Shown here: positions 25,279 to 33,352 of the stretch, piece after piece
How positions within the stretch are numbered: the first letter of the stretch is position 1
How the letters are laid out: each line of letters opens with the position of its first letter
Assembly (NCBI GenBank): GCA_019694395.1
Contig: JAIBCC010000030.1
Coordinates: 1 to 64,000, forward strand
DNA length: 64,000 bases
Direction: 5' to 3'
Origin: Pyrinomonadaceae bacterium
GTDB lineage: Bacteria; Acidobacteriota; Blastocatellia; Pyrinomonadales; Pyrinomonadaceae
Program-made: the position numbers and the translations under genes
The notes under the pieces: model-generated
The model's input: only the letters and a program-made list of their open reading frames with translations
What the model was told of the DNA's origin: nothing
The model's database searches: none

Positions 25279-27565
25279 AACAGAAACTAACAGAAGGAAA
25301 GGCAGCGATCCCTTTAAGCCATACGCTCGGCTTATCAGTATTCTGGGTGACCAGCTGATTTCAAGTAAGTGGGTTGGTGTAATTGAGCTTGTTAAAAATT
25401 GTTATGACGCTGATGCAGAGAATGTATGGGTTCGTTTTATAGGTTTTGATGAACCCGATGGAAATCCCGTTATTGAAATTGAAGATAATGGAGATGGAAT
25501 GACAAAGCATATCATTCGCAATGTTTGGCTCAAACCCGCAACTCCTCATAAACTTAATCAAAAGAAATCTGATACGAAAAGATTCACAAAAAAAGGAAGA
25601 GTAATGCAGGGCGATAAGGGTGTTGGTCGGTTTGCTATTTACAAATTAGGTAATTTCGTTGAGGTTTTTACTAAAACGGAATCTACCGATGAAATGCAAT
25701 TAACTCTAAATTTTAGAGAATACGCACAGAATGATGAATTTGCCGAGAAAAATGAAGTTCCTGAAAAATTCCTTGACCAAATCAAGAATGATTGGCAGGA
25801 AAATGAAATTCCGATTCAGATCATTAATGAAAAAGGAAAAGGAACTTTAATAAGAATTAGTGATTTACGTAATGACTGGAAATATGAAGATTTGGAAAGA
25901 CTTCAAATTGCATTTCAGAGAATGATTCCACCAATTATTCCGGGTTTTGAACATAAGATCAACAGAGATTTCAATGTCGATATTCATTGGAACGGGGTTA
26001 AATATCCCCCCTCCAGTATTACTTTTGAAAAAGTAATACCAATAGCTCCATTTTCATTTAATGGAACCGTTGAAGAAAACGGAGTCGTAGAATTTACCTA
26101 TTCACATAACAACAAAAAACAAAATAGTAGTCTCGACCTTTTTGATTCCAAACAAGTAATCGCCCATGACGTTTGGAAACTTCCTATGTTTAAAGAACAA
26201 TTTCTTGAATATATTGAGATAAAGAAGGATAAAAAACAACTCAAAATTAAGAAATTGAGTGGGGAAGATATTACTCAAAAAAGCTATTGGAAAGTCAAGC
26301 GAAAGCCAAATGTTGGAAAATTCTCATTCTATTTCTATGCATTTGATTGGCGAAAAATGGAATTAACAGAAAAAGAAAAAGCTTTCATCAAAGATAATTC
26401 TGTTTACCTTTATCGTGATTTTACTAGGGTCTATCCATATGGGGAGAGAGGGATTGACTGGCTTTTATTGAGCAAATTAAGATCGGAGGATCGGGCTGGT
26501 CATTATTTTAGTTACAATGACTTGTGCGGTTTCGTTTTCATAACTCAGAAAGAAAACCCTGATTTACGTGATGCGGCAAGCCGAGAAGGATTAGTAAATC
26601 GCAATGGCGTATCTGATGATTTTGTTGCCCTTATTCAGGCATCACTAAAAATCATGAAAGATTTTGTCGATGTCGATAAACGTAGAGAAGAAACAAAAAA
26701 GGAAAAGGCATTTGTTAGTATTAATCAGAAATTCACACAGACATATGTTGCTTTGCAGCATGAATTGGAAAAAATTAATGATAAAAAAATACTTGATAAA
26801 GCCAAAAGTTTTTTCAATACCACCCTTCAGATAACGTCAGAATATAAAAATAAAATGCAGATTACTGAGGATCTGGCGGGGCTTGGTATGGCAGTTGAAA
26901 AATCAACTCATGATCTTTTTATGCTAATTAATAAGATCCGACATAACACTGAGGATATGTCTTCAAAATTTGAGAAAGGTAAAATTTCAGCAACAAATCT
27001 TAGACTTTTCTTCCAAGACCTAAATCAAACCTTGGATTTTCTTTATGAAGAACTTCAAATCCTACAACCTCTTTTTCGCGAATCAAGAAAAACAATAAAG
27101 GATATAAGCGTTCGTGAAACATTTGAACGCATTGAACGATATTATCGGAGAGAGTTTCAATTTAATATCAATTTTAAGATTGAAGGTTCAAAAGATATAG
27201 TCGTAAAGGCGAATCTTGGGCTTTTATTACAAGTTTTTATTAATTTAATAGATAACTCTATCTATTGGCTTTCTCAAAAATCTTCGGGAAATCGAAAAAT
27301 TCTTGTAAAAATCGATAGTGCAAGAAATCGAGTAATTGTTTCCGATAATGGTATCGGAATAAAAGATGATTTGGCGGAAGTTATATTTTTGGAATTTTAC
27401 TCAACAAAAGCCGGAAGTGGCAGAGGACTTGGCTTATATATTGCTAAAGAATTATTAGAGCGCATTAATGCAAATATCTCCCTAATTACCACGGACGAAT
27501 TCAAGATATTGCCTGGCGCAAATTTTCTCATTCAATTTGACGAGGATAAAATATGGACGGAGTAA
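25265..27565 (+). CDS. Dual GHKL ATPase: Hsp90/MORC-like N-domain plus histidine-kinase-like C-domain
   Basis: 766 aa from ATG 25265. The N-terminal ATPase (about 15-200) has N-box ELVKNCYDADA, EIEDNGDGM and GDKGVGRFA, as in the Hsp90/MutL/MORC group. The middle 250 residues resemble no domain I know. The C-terminal region has a possible H-box (MAVEKSTHDLFMLINKI, His about 547), N-box NLIDNSIYWL, DNGIGI and GSGRGLGLYIAKELL, as in sensor kinases. No membrane segment or PAS domain is seen. It overlaps both neighbours (14 and 13 bp). It may sense a nucleic-acid state and pass phosphate to the next protein; this is inference. Confidence 0.85.
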   Translation: MDSHETETNRRKGSDPFKPYARLISILGDQLISSKWVGVIELVKNCYDADAENVWVRFIGFDEPDGNPVIEIEDNGDGMTKHIIRNVWLKPATPHKLNQKKSDTKRFTKKGRVMQGDKGVGRFAIYKLGNFVEVFTKTESTDEMQLTLNFREYAQNDEFAEKNEVPEKFLDQIKNDWQENEIPIQIINEKGKGTLIRISDLRNDWKYEDLERLQIAFQRMIPPIIPGFEHKINRDFNVDIHWNGVKYPPSSITFEKVIPIAPFSFNGTVEENGVVEFTYSHNNKKQNSSLDLFDSKQVIAHDVWKLPMFKEQFLEYIEIKKDKKQLKIKKLSGEDITQKSYWKVKRKPNVGKFSFYFYAFDWRKMELTEKEKAFIKDNSVYLYRDFTRVYPYGERGIDWLLLSKLRSEDRAGHYFSYNDLCGFVFITQKENPDLRDAASREGLVNRNGVSDDFVALIQASLKIMKDFVDVDKRREETKKEKAFVSINQKFTQTYVALQHELEKINDKKILDKAKSFFNTTLQITSEYKNKMQITEDLAGLGMAVEKSTHDLFMLINKIRHNTEDMSSKFEKGKISATNLRLFFQDLNQTLDFLYEELQILQPLFRESRKTIKDISVRETFERIERYYRREFQFNINFKIEGSKDIVVKANLGLLLQVFINLIDNSIYWLSQKSSGNRKILVKIDSARNRVIVSDNGIGIKDDLAEVIFLEFYSTKAGSGRGLGLYIAKELLERINANISLITTDEFKILPGANFLIQFDEDKIWTE

Positions 27566-28830
27566 TTTTATTTGTAGATGACCGAATTCACAAGACAGAG
27601 GCTGATGGTCGAACACCAACGTTAGAACGAAGTTTATTTGAAGCTCTCCGAAATGAGCACCCAGTTCTAGGGGTTCATAATTTGGATTTAGCTGAAAACG
27701 CAATTAAATCAATAGGATCATTCAGTGCCATCATTCTTGACTGGATTTATGAAGATACCGATTCTTTTCTATTACCAGGGGAAAAAACAGAAGATTTGGG
27801 AAGTTTTAAGCCTCCAAGAACTGGAACGAAAACTTTGGAGTTTTTACAAAGAAATGAGTTTTATTCTCCAATATATGTTTTTTCTAACGAAGATGTTGAA
27901 AATGAGCATGGAAAAGAACTTAAAAAAAGATACTCTAAACGAATAAAATTCAGAAAAAAGAAAGCCCTACACGGACAAGCCAAAAAGATTGCAAAGGATA
28001 TAATTAAATGGAAAGAACACAACAAGAATCTTGCAATTCCTTTGATTTGGACAAAAACTATAAATCAATCAGTGCAAAAAATACTACTTGAATTGTCTGC
28101 TGCTGATAAAAATTGGATTCGTGAACTTGGAAAAACTGCAAATGATGATGGAGTAGAGGGAAATGTTTTTGTTATTGAAATTTTACAAAACTTACTAGCC
28201 GAGAGTCTTGTTCAGAATAGTGGGTTAATTAATTCAATTAGGGATCATATCAATTCTGATGAAAATGAATTGACAGCAGATGATAGGTCTGTTTCTAAAC
28301 TTTTCAAACGTTTATTTTATACTAAACTAAACGAAGATTCACCTATTATGACTGGGGATATTTGTCGATTAAACTCTCAAAAATTTGGAATTATTATTAC
28401 TCCAGAATGTGATATTAGTGATATCACTGATGAATCAAATAAAACTTTTGAGCTACTAACTTTCACAAAACAATCTTTCGATGACGCATTGGCTAAACTT
28501 AACAGTTTTTCACGAAATCTATATGATGATTGGAAAAAGCGAAATAAGTTAGCTAAAGTGAGACAACATTTCAATAATGGGGATGCGAAATTTCATATTT
28601 TACCATCCTTTCCATTCAATAATTCGATATTAAATCAACCTGCTCTCGTTGATTTTAGTTTAGGAACTGAGAGATATAAGTTCGGAAAAATTGCAAAGAA
28701 GAGAATTTATAAACTGAATTCCCCATACATTCAGCAACTTCGTCAAAGATATCTTGCTTATTTAGGTAGAGTTGGAGTGCCCGGTTTACCCGTTAGCGTC
28801 AGAGATCATAATTTGCGAGATTCCAAATAA
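27553..28830 (+). CDS. Receiver-domain protein with unknown C-terminal domain
   Basis: 425 aa. The N-terminus has receiver features: acidic pair VDD (residues 8-10), phospho-acceptor candidate in IILDWIYED (about residue 60), a Ser in YVFSNE and a Lys-rich stretch after it. The loop between the first strand and the Asp is longer than usual. The remaining 270 residues contain GDICRLNSQKFGIIITPECDI and end in basic LRQRYLAYLGR; I recognise no effector family. The ATG overlaps the GHKL stop by 13 bp, so the pair looks like a cytoplasmic two-component system. Confidence 0.75.
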   Translation: MDGVILFVDDRIHKTEADGRTPTLERSLFEALRNEHPVLGVHNLDLAENAIKSIGSFSAIILDWIYEDTDSFLLPGEKTEDLGSFKPPRTGTKTLEFLQRNEFYSPIYVFSNEDVENEHGKELKKRYSKRIKFRKKKALHGQAKKIAKDIIKWKEHNKNLAIPLIWTKTINQSVQKILLELSAADKNWIRELGKTANDDGVEGNVFVIEILQNLLAESLVQNSGLINSIRDHINSDENELTADDRSVSKLFKRLFYTKLNEDSPIMTGDICRLNSQKFGIIITPECDISDITDESNKTFELLTFTKQSFDDALAKLNSFSRNLYDDWKKRNKLAKVRQHFNNGDAKFHILPSFPFNNSILNQPALVDFSLGTERYKFGKIAKKRIYKLNSPYIQQLRQRYLAYLGRVGVPGLPVSVRDHNLRDSK

Positions 28831-28926
28831 ATATTAGAAACAATATCAATGTAAAAAAACTGCACTTCAAAAAAATTGAAAACTTATAAACCACATCATT
28901 CTAACAAATACGAAAACTCCCGAATT

Positions 28927-28979
28927 CCTACCTGCGGAGTTAATAGTTTTAAAGGCAAGTTTTCAGAGCTTGCCTTTTT
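28927..28979 (+). repeat. att copy 2
   Basis: Perfect 53-bp copy of the tRNA-Asn 3' end and terminator. The upstream tRNA sequence is lost, so it is the displaced 3' end. It closes island 1 and opens island 2. Confidence 0.85.
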
Positions 28980-29109
28980 TATTTTTAAATTTACTTTGCT
29001 TAGAAAAAAAATGCCTCTGAAATTATTGAAATTAACAGAAAAGATTATTTCTATCTTTTTTGTAATTCTTTCCTTCAATCCCACATCAATGAAAAGGCGA
29101 ATGTGAGAC

Positions 29110-29440
29110 GGTGCAAATTTCGGCAGCATTTCGAGCCAACGCTTAAAAATTGTTGTGGCTCGAACTTTTTCTTTTGGATTTTCGATTCTGAGTAAACGCT
29201 TTTCCAGAACTTCAACCACCAGCGGAAATTTTCATGTTTATAATTGATTTTTCCTTCTTTCTCGCTGATTTTGATTCTTGCAACTGCATTTTCTGCCATT
29301 TGTTTAGAAGCAAATCCGCTTTCACGTTTGCGCTTGCCATTTTCCAACCAAATATCAAATCCCCGGGACGAATATTTTTTCTGCTTTTTATCCCAACAGC
29401 ATCCCGCCTTTGCTTTATTTGAATAGATTTTCCTGATTGC
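29110..29440 (-). pseudogene. Tyrosine recombinase (integrase) remnant 2, N-terminal part
   Basis: The readable pieces are IRKIYSNKAKAG, then GFDIWLENGKRKRESGFASK and AENAVARIKISEKEGK (arm-binding-type domain). After a frameshift near 29225 comes VEVLEKRLLRIENPKEK, which matches VLEKRLQKIESEKEK in remnant 1. The catalytic domain is absent. Both remnants share the upstream text ATTGCTATT and GTTTTATTGGTGAAACT, so they derive from related elements. Confidence 0.7.
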
Positions 29441-29469
29441 TATTATGTTTTATTGGTGAAACTATTCAA

Positions 29470-29898
29470 TCAAAAATTTTTGACCTGATGCAAAATAAAA
29501 GTAACTACGCCGTAGGTTTCAAAATCATCTTCCTGAGTGATTATTTGAGATTCGTAATTCCTGTTTTTGGGGACAAGATACAAAACATTATTTTTCTTTT
29601 CGTAGAGTTTGACCGTGTAAGCTCCATTCAAATAAGCGATGACAATATCGCCCGTTTGCGGAATAAGATTTCGATTGACGATCAATAAATCACCGTCTTT
29701 GATTTCGGTTTCCATCGAATCTCCGACCACGCGGGTTGTATAAATTCCCTCGCGTCCGCGTGTGATATGTTCCTGCAAATTAAATTTTTCCAGATCGGTG
29801 CAAAGATGGGCAGGTTCGCCGGCTGGAATTGAAACGGTTGTCAGCAATAAATAATTATCACTGGTTGGTTCAAGTGGAATAAATTCGGTCAAATACAT
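29470..29898 (-). CDS. UmuD/LexA-like S24 peptidase
   Basis: 142 aa. The catalytic Ser is in VVGDSMETEIKDGDLL and the Lys in GAYTVKLYEK, the S24 Ser-Lys dyad. It lacks a LexA-type DNA-binding domain. The N-terminal PAGEPAHLCTDLEKFNLQEH resembles the UmuD cleavage and arm region. UmuD partners with the UmuC polymerase, but no umuC is present; the downstream side is the integrase remnant. It could be an orphan left by deletion, or a self-cleaving regulator of the element. Confidence 0.85.
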   Translation of the reverse strand: MYLTEFIPLEPTSDNYLLLTTVSIPAGEPAHLCTDLEKFNLQEHITRGREGIYTTRVVGDSMETEIKDGDLLIVNRNLIPQTGDIVIAYLNGAYTVKLYEKKNNVLYLVPKNRNYESQIITQEDDFETYGVVTFILHQVKNF

Positions 29899-29976
29899 TT
29901 ACGCTCTCCTTTTTAACTTCTTTGGGGGCGCATTGAGAAGTTTTATTTTTAGTTAATTGTGGAAGTGCTGAGAATA

Positions 29977-30279
29977 TCAGGCACGTTTTTTTTGTTTTTG
30001 TTCAGTTAAATTGATCTCAAAATGCGGTAAATCTGTGCCGCCTTTCGGGTCAACATCTCCGAGAAATTCGATTTCAGGTTGTTTATTTCCCTTTGGTGAA
30101 CGGTCTCCAACCGTAGCCAGGGCTTTTTTATTCAGTTCGACATTTTCAACGCTGTAATAAGCCTTTAAAACAGCGACGACCTGACGGACAAACGAACGCT
30201 CACAGCGTTTTGCATCAACTTCTATTGCCGCTTCCAATTCTTTGGTGAATGGAATTAATTTAGATTTTTCTTCCGCCAT
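29977..30279 (-). CDS. Putative ribbon-helix-helix protein
   Basis: 100 aa. Residues 8-45 (LIPFTKELEAAIEVDAKRC, SFVRQVVAVLKAYY) fit a ribbon-helix-helix pattern: one beta strand, then two helices. The C-terminal half is polar and ends KQKKRA. It is divergent from the RHH gene at 30429, and the AT-rich space between holds TATA-rich inverted words suited to operators. It may be a partition or regulatory protein of the element. Confidence 0.6.
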   Translation of the reverse strand: MAEEKSKLIPFTKELEAAIEVDAKRCERSFVRQVVAVLKAYYSVENVELNKKALATVGDRSPKGNKQPEIEFLGDVDPKGGTDLPHFEINLTEQKQKKRA

Positions 30280-30428
30280 AATCTTTTCCCGTTTCTATAT
30301 TTCTAACATAGAAAAAATATTAAAACAATATGTTTTTCATACTTTTTTAATATATTTCTCTCCTTCCGCTTGACTTCTATATTTTATTTATATATTGTTT
30401 ATATAAATTCTATATAAGGAGTAAACAA
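30280..30428. promoter_or_regulatory. AT-rich divergent promoter/operator region
   Basis: Lies between two divergent RHH-like genes. A plus-strand promoter candidate is TTGACT (30370-30375) with TATTGT 17 bp downstream. Repeated TTCTATAT and ATATTT words in both orientations could be operators. A ribosome-binding site AAGGAG precedes 30429. Confidence 0.45.
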
Positions 30429-30602
30429 ATGAAAAATACAGAACGGCAAAAAACCAATGTTTTGTTGACTTTGCCAATAGATCTGGACAGAAAACTAAAG
30501 CGTGAAGCCGAAACACAACAACGCAAACGCCACGCTCAAATAATTTTTATTCTCGAAAATTTTTTTGCCAATAAACCAACCGAAAAGGAGAAATCAAAAT
30601 GA
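30429..30602 (+). CDS. Small ribbon-helix-helix protein
   Basis: 57 aa, ATG preceded by AAGGAG. VLLTLPIDLDRKLKREAE, then AQIIFILENFF, is an Arc/MetJ-type RHH: strand, helix, helix. It is probably a DNA-binding regulator. Its TGA overlaps the ATG of the next gene (ATGA), so the two are translationally coupled. Confidence 0.65.
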   Translation: MKNTERQKTNVLLTLPIDLDRKLKREAETQQRKRHAQIIFILENFFANKPTEKEKSK

Positions 30603-30754
30603 AAAAAGCACAGGAAATATTGGGTAATGTTTGTCAATTTTTCGGACATTGCTGGTCGAAATGGAAAGCCGAAAGTGACGCTCAACGCTGTGTCTTTTGG
30701 TTTTGGCGAAAATGTGTAGTTTGCGGCGAACACGAATATAAAAATTCTAAATAA
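30599..30754 (+). CDS. Small cysteine-containing protein
   Basis: 51 aa, ATG overlapping the previous stop and preceded by AAGGAG. It is rich in Trp and Cys (GHCWSKWK, then RKCVVCGEHEY); the last pair CVVCGEH could bind zinc. I do not recognise it. It continues as an operon into the HNH gene 17 bp downstream. Confidence 0.55.
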   Translation: MKKAQEILGNVCQFFGHCWSKWKAESDAQRCVFWFWRKCVVCGEHEYKNSK

Positions 30755-30771
30755 AAAAAGGAGAAAAGAAA

Positions 30772-31314
30772 ATGAAGCTCATCAACGCGAAAGATTTACG
30801 CAACTGGTCACGCTTTGCCTGTGAAATGCAGCGGCTCAAAAAGATTTTTCCCGAACACGCCGAAGATATTAAAAATTGTGTTCTACAAGTTGCCGAAAAA
30901 ATTAAACCATCGTTGCAAATGGACAACCAAACGGCAATCGAAGAAATTCAGCGGCAAGCTGACAGTTTGCGTTTATGCCAAATTTGCGGTTTTCCGTTAG
31001 ATAAAAGACAGGAAATGTTTTGCTCAAGACTTTGCCGTTCAATCGCTGACCGAAAAAGATTTCTGAAACGAAAATATCCGAATTTAACCGTAAACGGTGA
31101 AAAGGTTTATCTGCATCGGCTGGTTTGGGAAAAAAACAACGGGCGTAAATTGAGAAAAGGCGAGGTCGTTCACCATATCAACTGCGATCCGTATGACAAT
31201 CGCCCCGAAAATCTGCAAGCAATGACAGCTTCCGAACATTCCGCGCTTCACGAAGCAATCAGGCGAAAAGAAAGATATGACCAAAACGGAAATCTGTTTG
31301 AAAACATATCTTGA
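30772..31314 (+). CDS. HNH endonuclease-like protein
   Basis: 180 aa. A central zinc finger (CQICGFPLDKRQEMFCSRLC) precedes the HNH module LHRLVWEKNNG, EVVHHINCDPYDNRPENLQ, SEHSALH, as in phage homing-type HNH proteins. The catalytic His pair and Asn are present. The N-terminal 60 residues are helical. It follows two small genes with a GGAG site. It could be a mobile or packaging nuclease of the element. Confidence 0.85.
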   Translation: MKLINAKDLRNWSRFACEMQRLKKIFPEHAEDIKNCVLQVAEKIKPSLQMDNQTAIEEIQRQADSLRLCQICGFPLDKRQEMFCSRLCRSIADRKRFLKRKYPNLTVNGEKVYLHRLVWEKNNGRKLRKGEVVHHINCDPYDNRPENLQAMTASEHSALHEAIRRKERYDQNGNLFENIS

Positions 31315-31358
31315 GCAAATTTGTTGCAAGTTTGTTGAAATCACGGAGAAACAGAGTA

Positions 31359-32162
31359 ATGAAAAATTTAGAAAGTGGATTTCTTCACGTTCCGGTAATG
31401 GATGAATATTTTCAAAAGAGACGCAGAAATGAAGCATTGATGTGGATTCCTGTGCAATGTTCAATACTTTTTTGTGATGAACTTCAACAATTATGCACAG
31501 CAACAAAATACATTTATGTTGCATTTATGCTCATCTGCGGAAATCGCGGCTCAAACGAATTGCCCTTTAATATCAGCTATTTAGCGCGGATGGCGGGGGT
31601 TGATAGGCGCACTATGAGCAAAGGAATTGAAGATTTGTTGTGTGCAAATTTGCTCAACAAGAGAGAAAGACAGACAGAAAAGAAAGAAAGAACAGCACAG
31701 ACAGCACAGACAGACGAAAACGCTGACGCGGTGTTGTGTAGTGTGGATTTAGAAAATTCAAAATCTAAGATTCAAGATTCAGAAATCGAAATTCAAAAAT
31801 CAAAGGTCAAAGATCAAAGATCAATTTTCTCAATTGATGAATGTTTTCGTTATGTCGAAATCTGCAAAACAAAAGGCGAAGAAATCAAAAACGCCAAAGG
31901 TTTAGCAAATCACATTTTCAAAACAGGCGAAGCCGATGCTTTTATTCTCGCCACACTTTACCCGGAAAAAGCGAAAGAAAAAGATTTGGAAATTTATGGC
32001 GAACCTCGCCAGTTTTCCGATGAACCGTGTCGGGTTTGTTTCGGCGCAAAAATGGCAAACCCTGACGGCAGAGGTTTCCGCAAATGCGAACATTGCCGCG
32101 ATGAAAAAGGAAAAGCTACCGGCTTTGAACCATTGACAGTGAGCAATGAACAGAAATTCTGA
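31359..32162 (+). CDS. Replication-like protein with winged helix and zinc ribbon
   Basis: 267 aa from ATG 31359, GGAG at 31345; an in-frame TTG at 31311 is poorer. Residues about 45-100 (YIYVAFMLICGNRGS, then LARMAGVDRRTMSKGIEDLL) fit a winged-helix domain seen in phage and plasmid replication proteins. A low-complexity linker (about 103-160) is built from heptad DNA words such as CAAAGAT. The C-terminus has a zinc ribbon (CRVCFGAK, CEHCRD). Role in initiating replication is inferred. Confidence 0.6.
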   Translation: MKNLESGFLHVPVMDEYFQKRRRNEALMWIPVQCSILFCDELQQLCTATKYIYVAFMLICGNRGSNELPFNISYLARMAGVDRRTMSKGIEDLLCANLLNKRERQTEKKERTAQTAQTDENADAVLCSVDLENSKSKIQDSEIEIQKSKVKDQRSIFSIDECFRYVEICKTKGEEIKNAKGLANHIFKTGEADAFILATLYPEKAKEKDLEIYGEPRQFSDEPCRVCFGAKMANPDGRGFRKCEHCRDEKGKATGFEPLTVSNEQKF

Positions 32163-32194
32163 CCACTAACCACTAAAAAAAAGGAGAAAAAAAT

Positions 32195-32434
32195 ATGTTA
32201 AATAAAATTTCACTGGCACTAGCTGACGAATCGGGCAAGGTTGTCACGATTGACGAAAAACCGTTTAATGTCGAAATCAAGCTCGACACAAAAATCATTG
32301 AACTCTGGACGCAATCCTTAGAAAAATTCAAATCCATCACGGACGAAGAATTAAGACACGCGCAAAAGTTTGAATTTATCAATCTGGTTACTAATTTTTT
32401 GCAGGAAAACAGAGAAGACGATCAACCGTTTTAG
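32195..32434 (+). CDS. Small hypothetical protein
   Basis: 79 aa, ATG behind AAGGAG. It is acidic, with a beta-rich first half (VVTIDEKPFNVEIKLDTK) and a helical second half. No family is recognised. It lies in the operon-like row 30429-33175, with the three hairpin-type repeats following it. Confidence 0.55.
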   Translation: MLNKISLALADESGKVVTIDEKPFNVEIKLDTKIIELWTQSLEKFKSITDEELRHAQKFEFINLVTNFLQENREDDQPF

Positions 32435-32442
32435 GAAGAAGT

Positions 32443-32763
32443 TTTGCCCGCGAAACACGCTAAACACACGAAAAATAAAGAAAGAATTTTTTGTCTTTAT
32501 TTTTCAATTTTTAGTATTCATTCACGTTTTTAGGAGCGGTTTTAAGAAAAGTTTGCCCGCGAATAAACGCGAATGGACACGAAAAAAAAGAAAGAAAGAT
32601 TTATTATTTTTGATTTTAATTTTAGCGTCATTTCGCGTCTTTTGCGGGAAATAAAAAAAGGAGAAAAATTTTGCCCGCGAAACACGCTAAACACACGAAA
32701 AAAGAAAGAAAGAATTTTTATCTTTATGTTTCAATTTTAGCGTCTTTCGCGTGTTTCGCGGTT
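32443..32763. repeat. Three tandem 9-mer inverted-repeat elements
   Basis: Copies at 32443-32540, 32551-32650 and 32670-32763. Each starts TTTGCCCGCGAA, continues with period-9 words ending CACGAAA, has an A/T-rich middle with GAAAGAAAG, and ends in the reverse-complement words (TTTTAGCGTC, TTCGCG). They fill the 354-bp gap between two small genes, where I see no CDS. Confidence 0.75.
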
Positions 32764-32788
32764 AATAAAAAAAAAGGAGAAAAACAAA

Positions 32789-33175
32789 ATGAACAATCAA
32801 TCACCAATCACCGAAAAAGAGCGTGAAATGAAAGAACTCGCCCAAAAGATCTATAATAATTGCCTTTCGCTAAACGAGCTTGACCGCAAAAGCGAAGGAA
32901 TCGAAGACAGAATTGATTCGCTTCGTCACGGATTACAACAGGAAATTGTTCTGGAAAAATGCCCGGAAACAGGCAAACCCAAACACACCAACGATCTGGC
33001 GCGAAAAGCCGAATTAACCAAGCGCGAACAGGAACACGAGCCTCTGAAAATGCTCAAAGCCGACAGATTGGATCACATTGAAAGCGTCAAGAATCTGCAA
33101 GCCTTGATAGAATTTCAGCGGAAACAGTTTTTGATTGGAGAGAAAATGTTGTTGTTTTTGGCGAATCAGGGTTGA
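32789..33175 (+). CDS. Coiled-coil hypothetical protein
   Basis: 128 aa, AAAGGAG upstream. Almost all heptad-rich helix (KEREMKELAQKIYNN, LDRKSEGIEDRIDSLRHGL, then LDHIESVKNLQALIEFQRKQ). No family is known to me. Its last 41 codons recur at 35344-35468 with 10 of 125 bases changed, all silent, so a second functional copy once existed. Confidence 0.65.
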   Translation: MNNQSPITEKEREMKELAQKIYNNCLSLNELDRKSEGIEDRIDSLRHGLQQEIVLEKCPETGKPKHTNDLARKAELTKREQEHEPLKMLKADRLDHIESVKNLQALIEFQRKQFLIGEKMLLFLANQG

Positions 33176-33352
33176 GAGATTTTTTAAGATTCGGGAAGTT
33201 TTAAAAAATATTTGAGGCTTCCCGAATTTCAATTCCGTTTTTTGCGGCTAACTTCTTTGAGAGAAGTTTTGCTATTTGTTTTATTTGACCTTATACTAAA
33301 TAATAACTGTTATTTTTGTGATTTTTTCACAAAAGCTGCACTTATTAAGCCA

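Noticed and set aside
28896..29219. Minus-strand ORF fusing integrase text with the att repeat
   Set aside because: It runs through antisense tRNA 3' sequence and mixes frames of the broken integrase; it is not a gene.
32370..32654. 94-residue plus-strand ORF
   Set aside because: It translates the period-9 repeat elements and overlaps the end of a better supported small gene.
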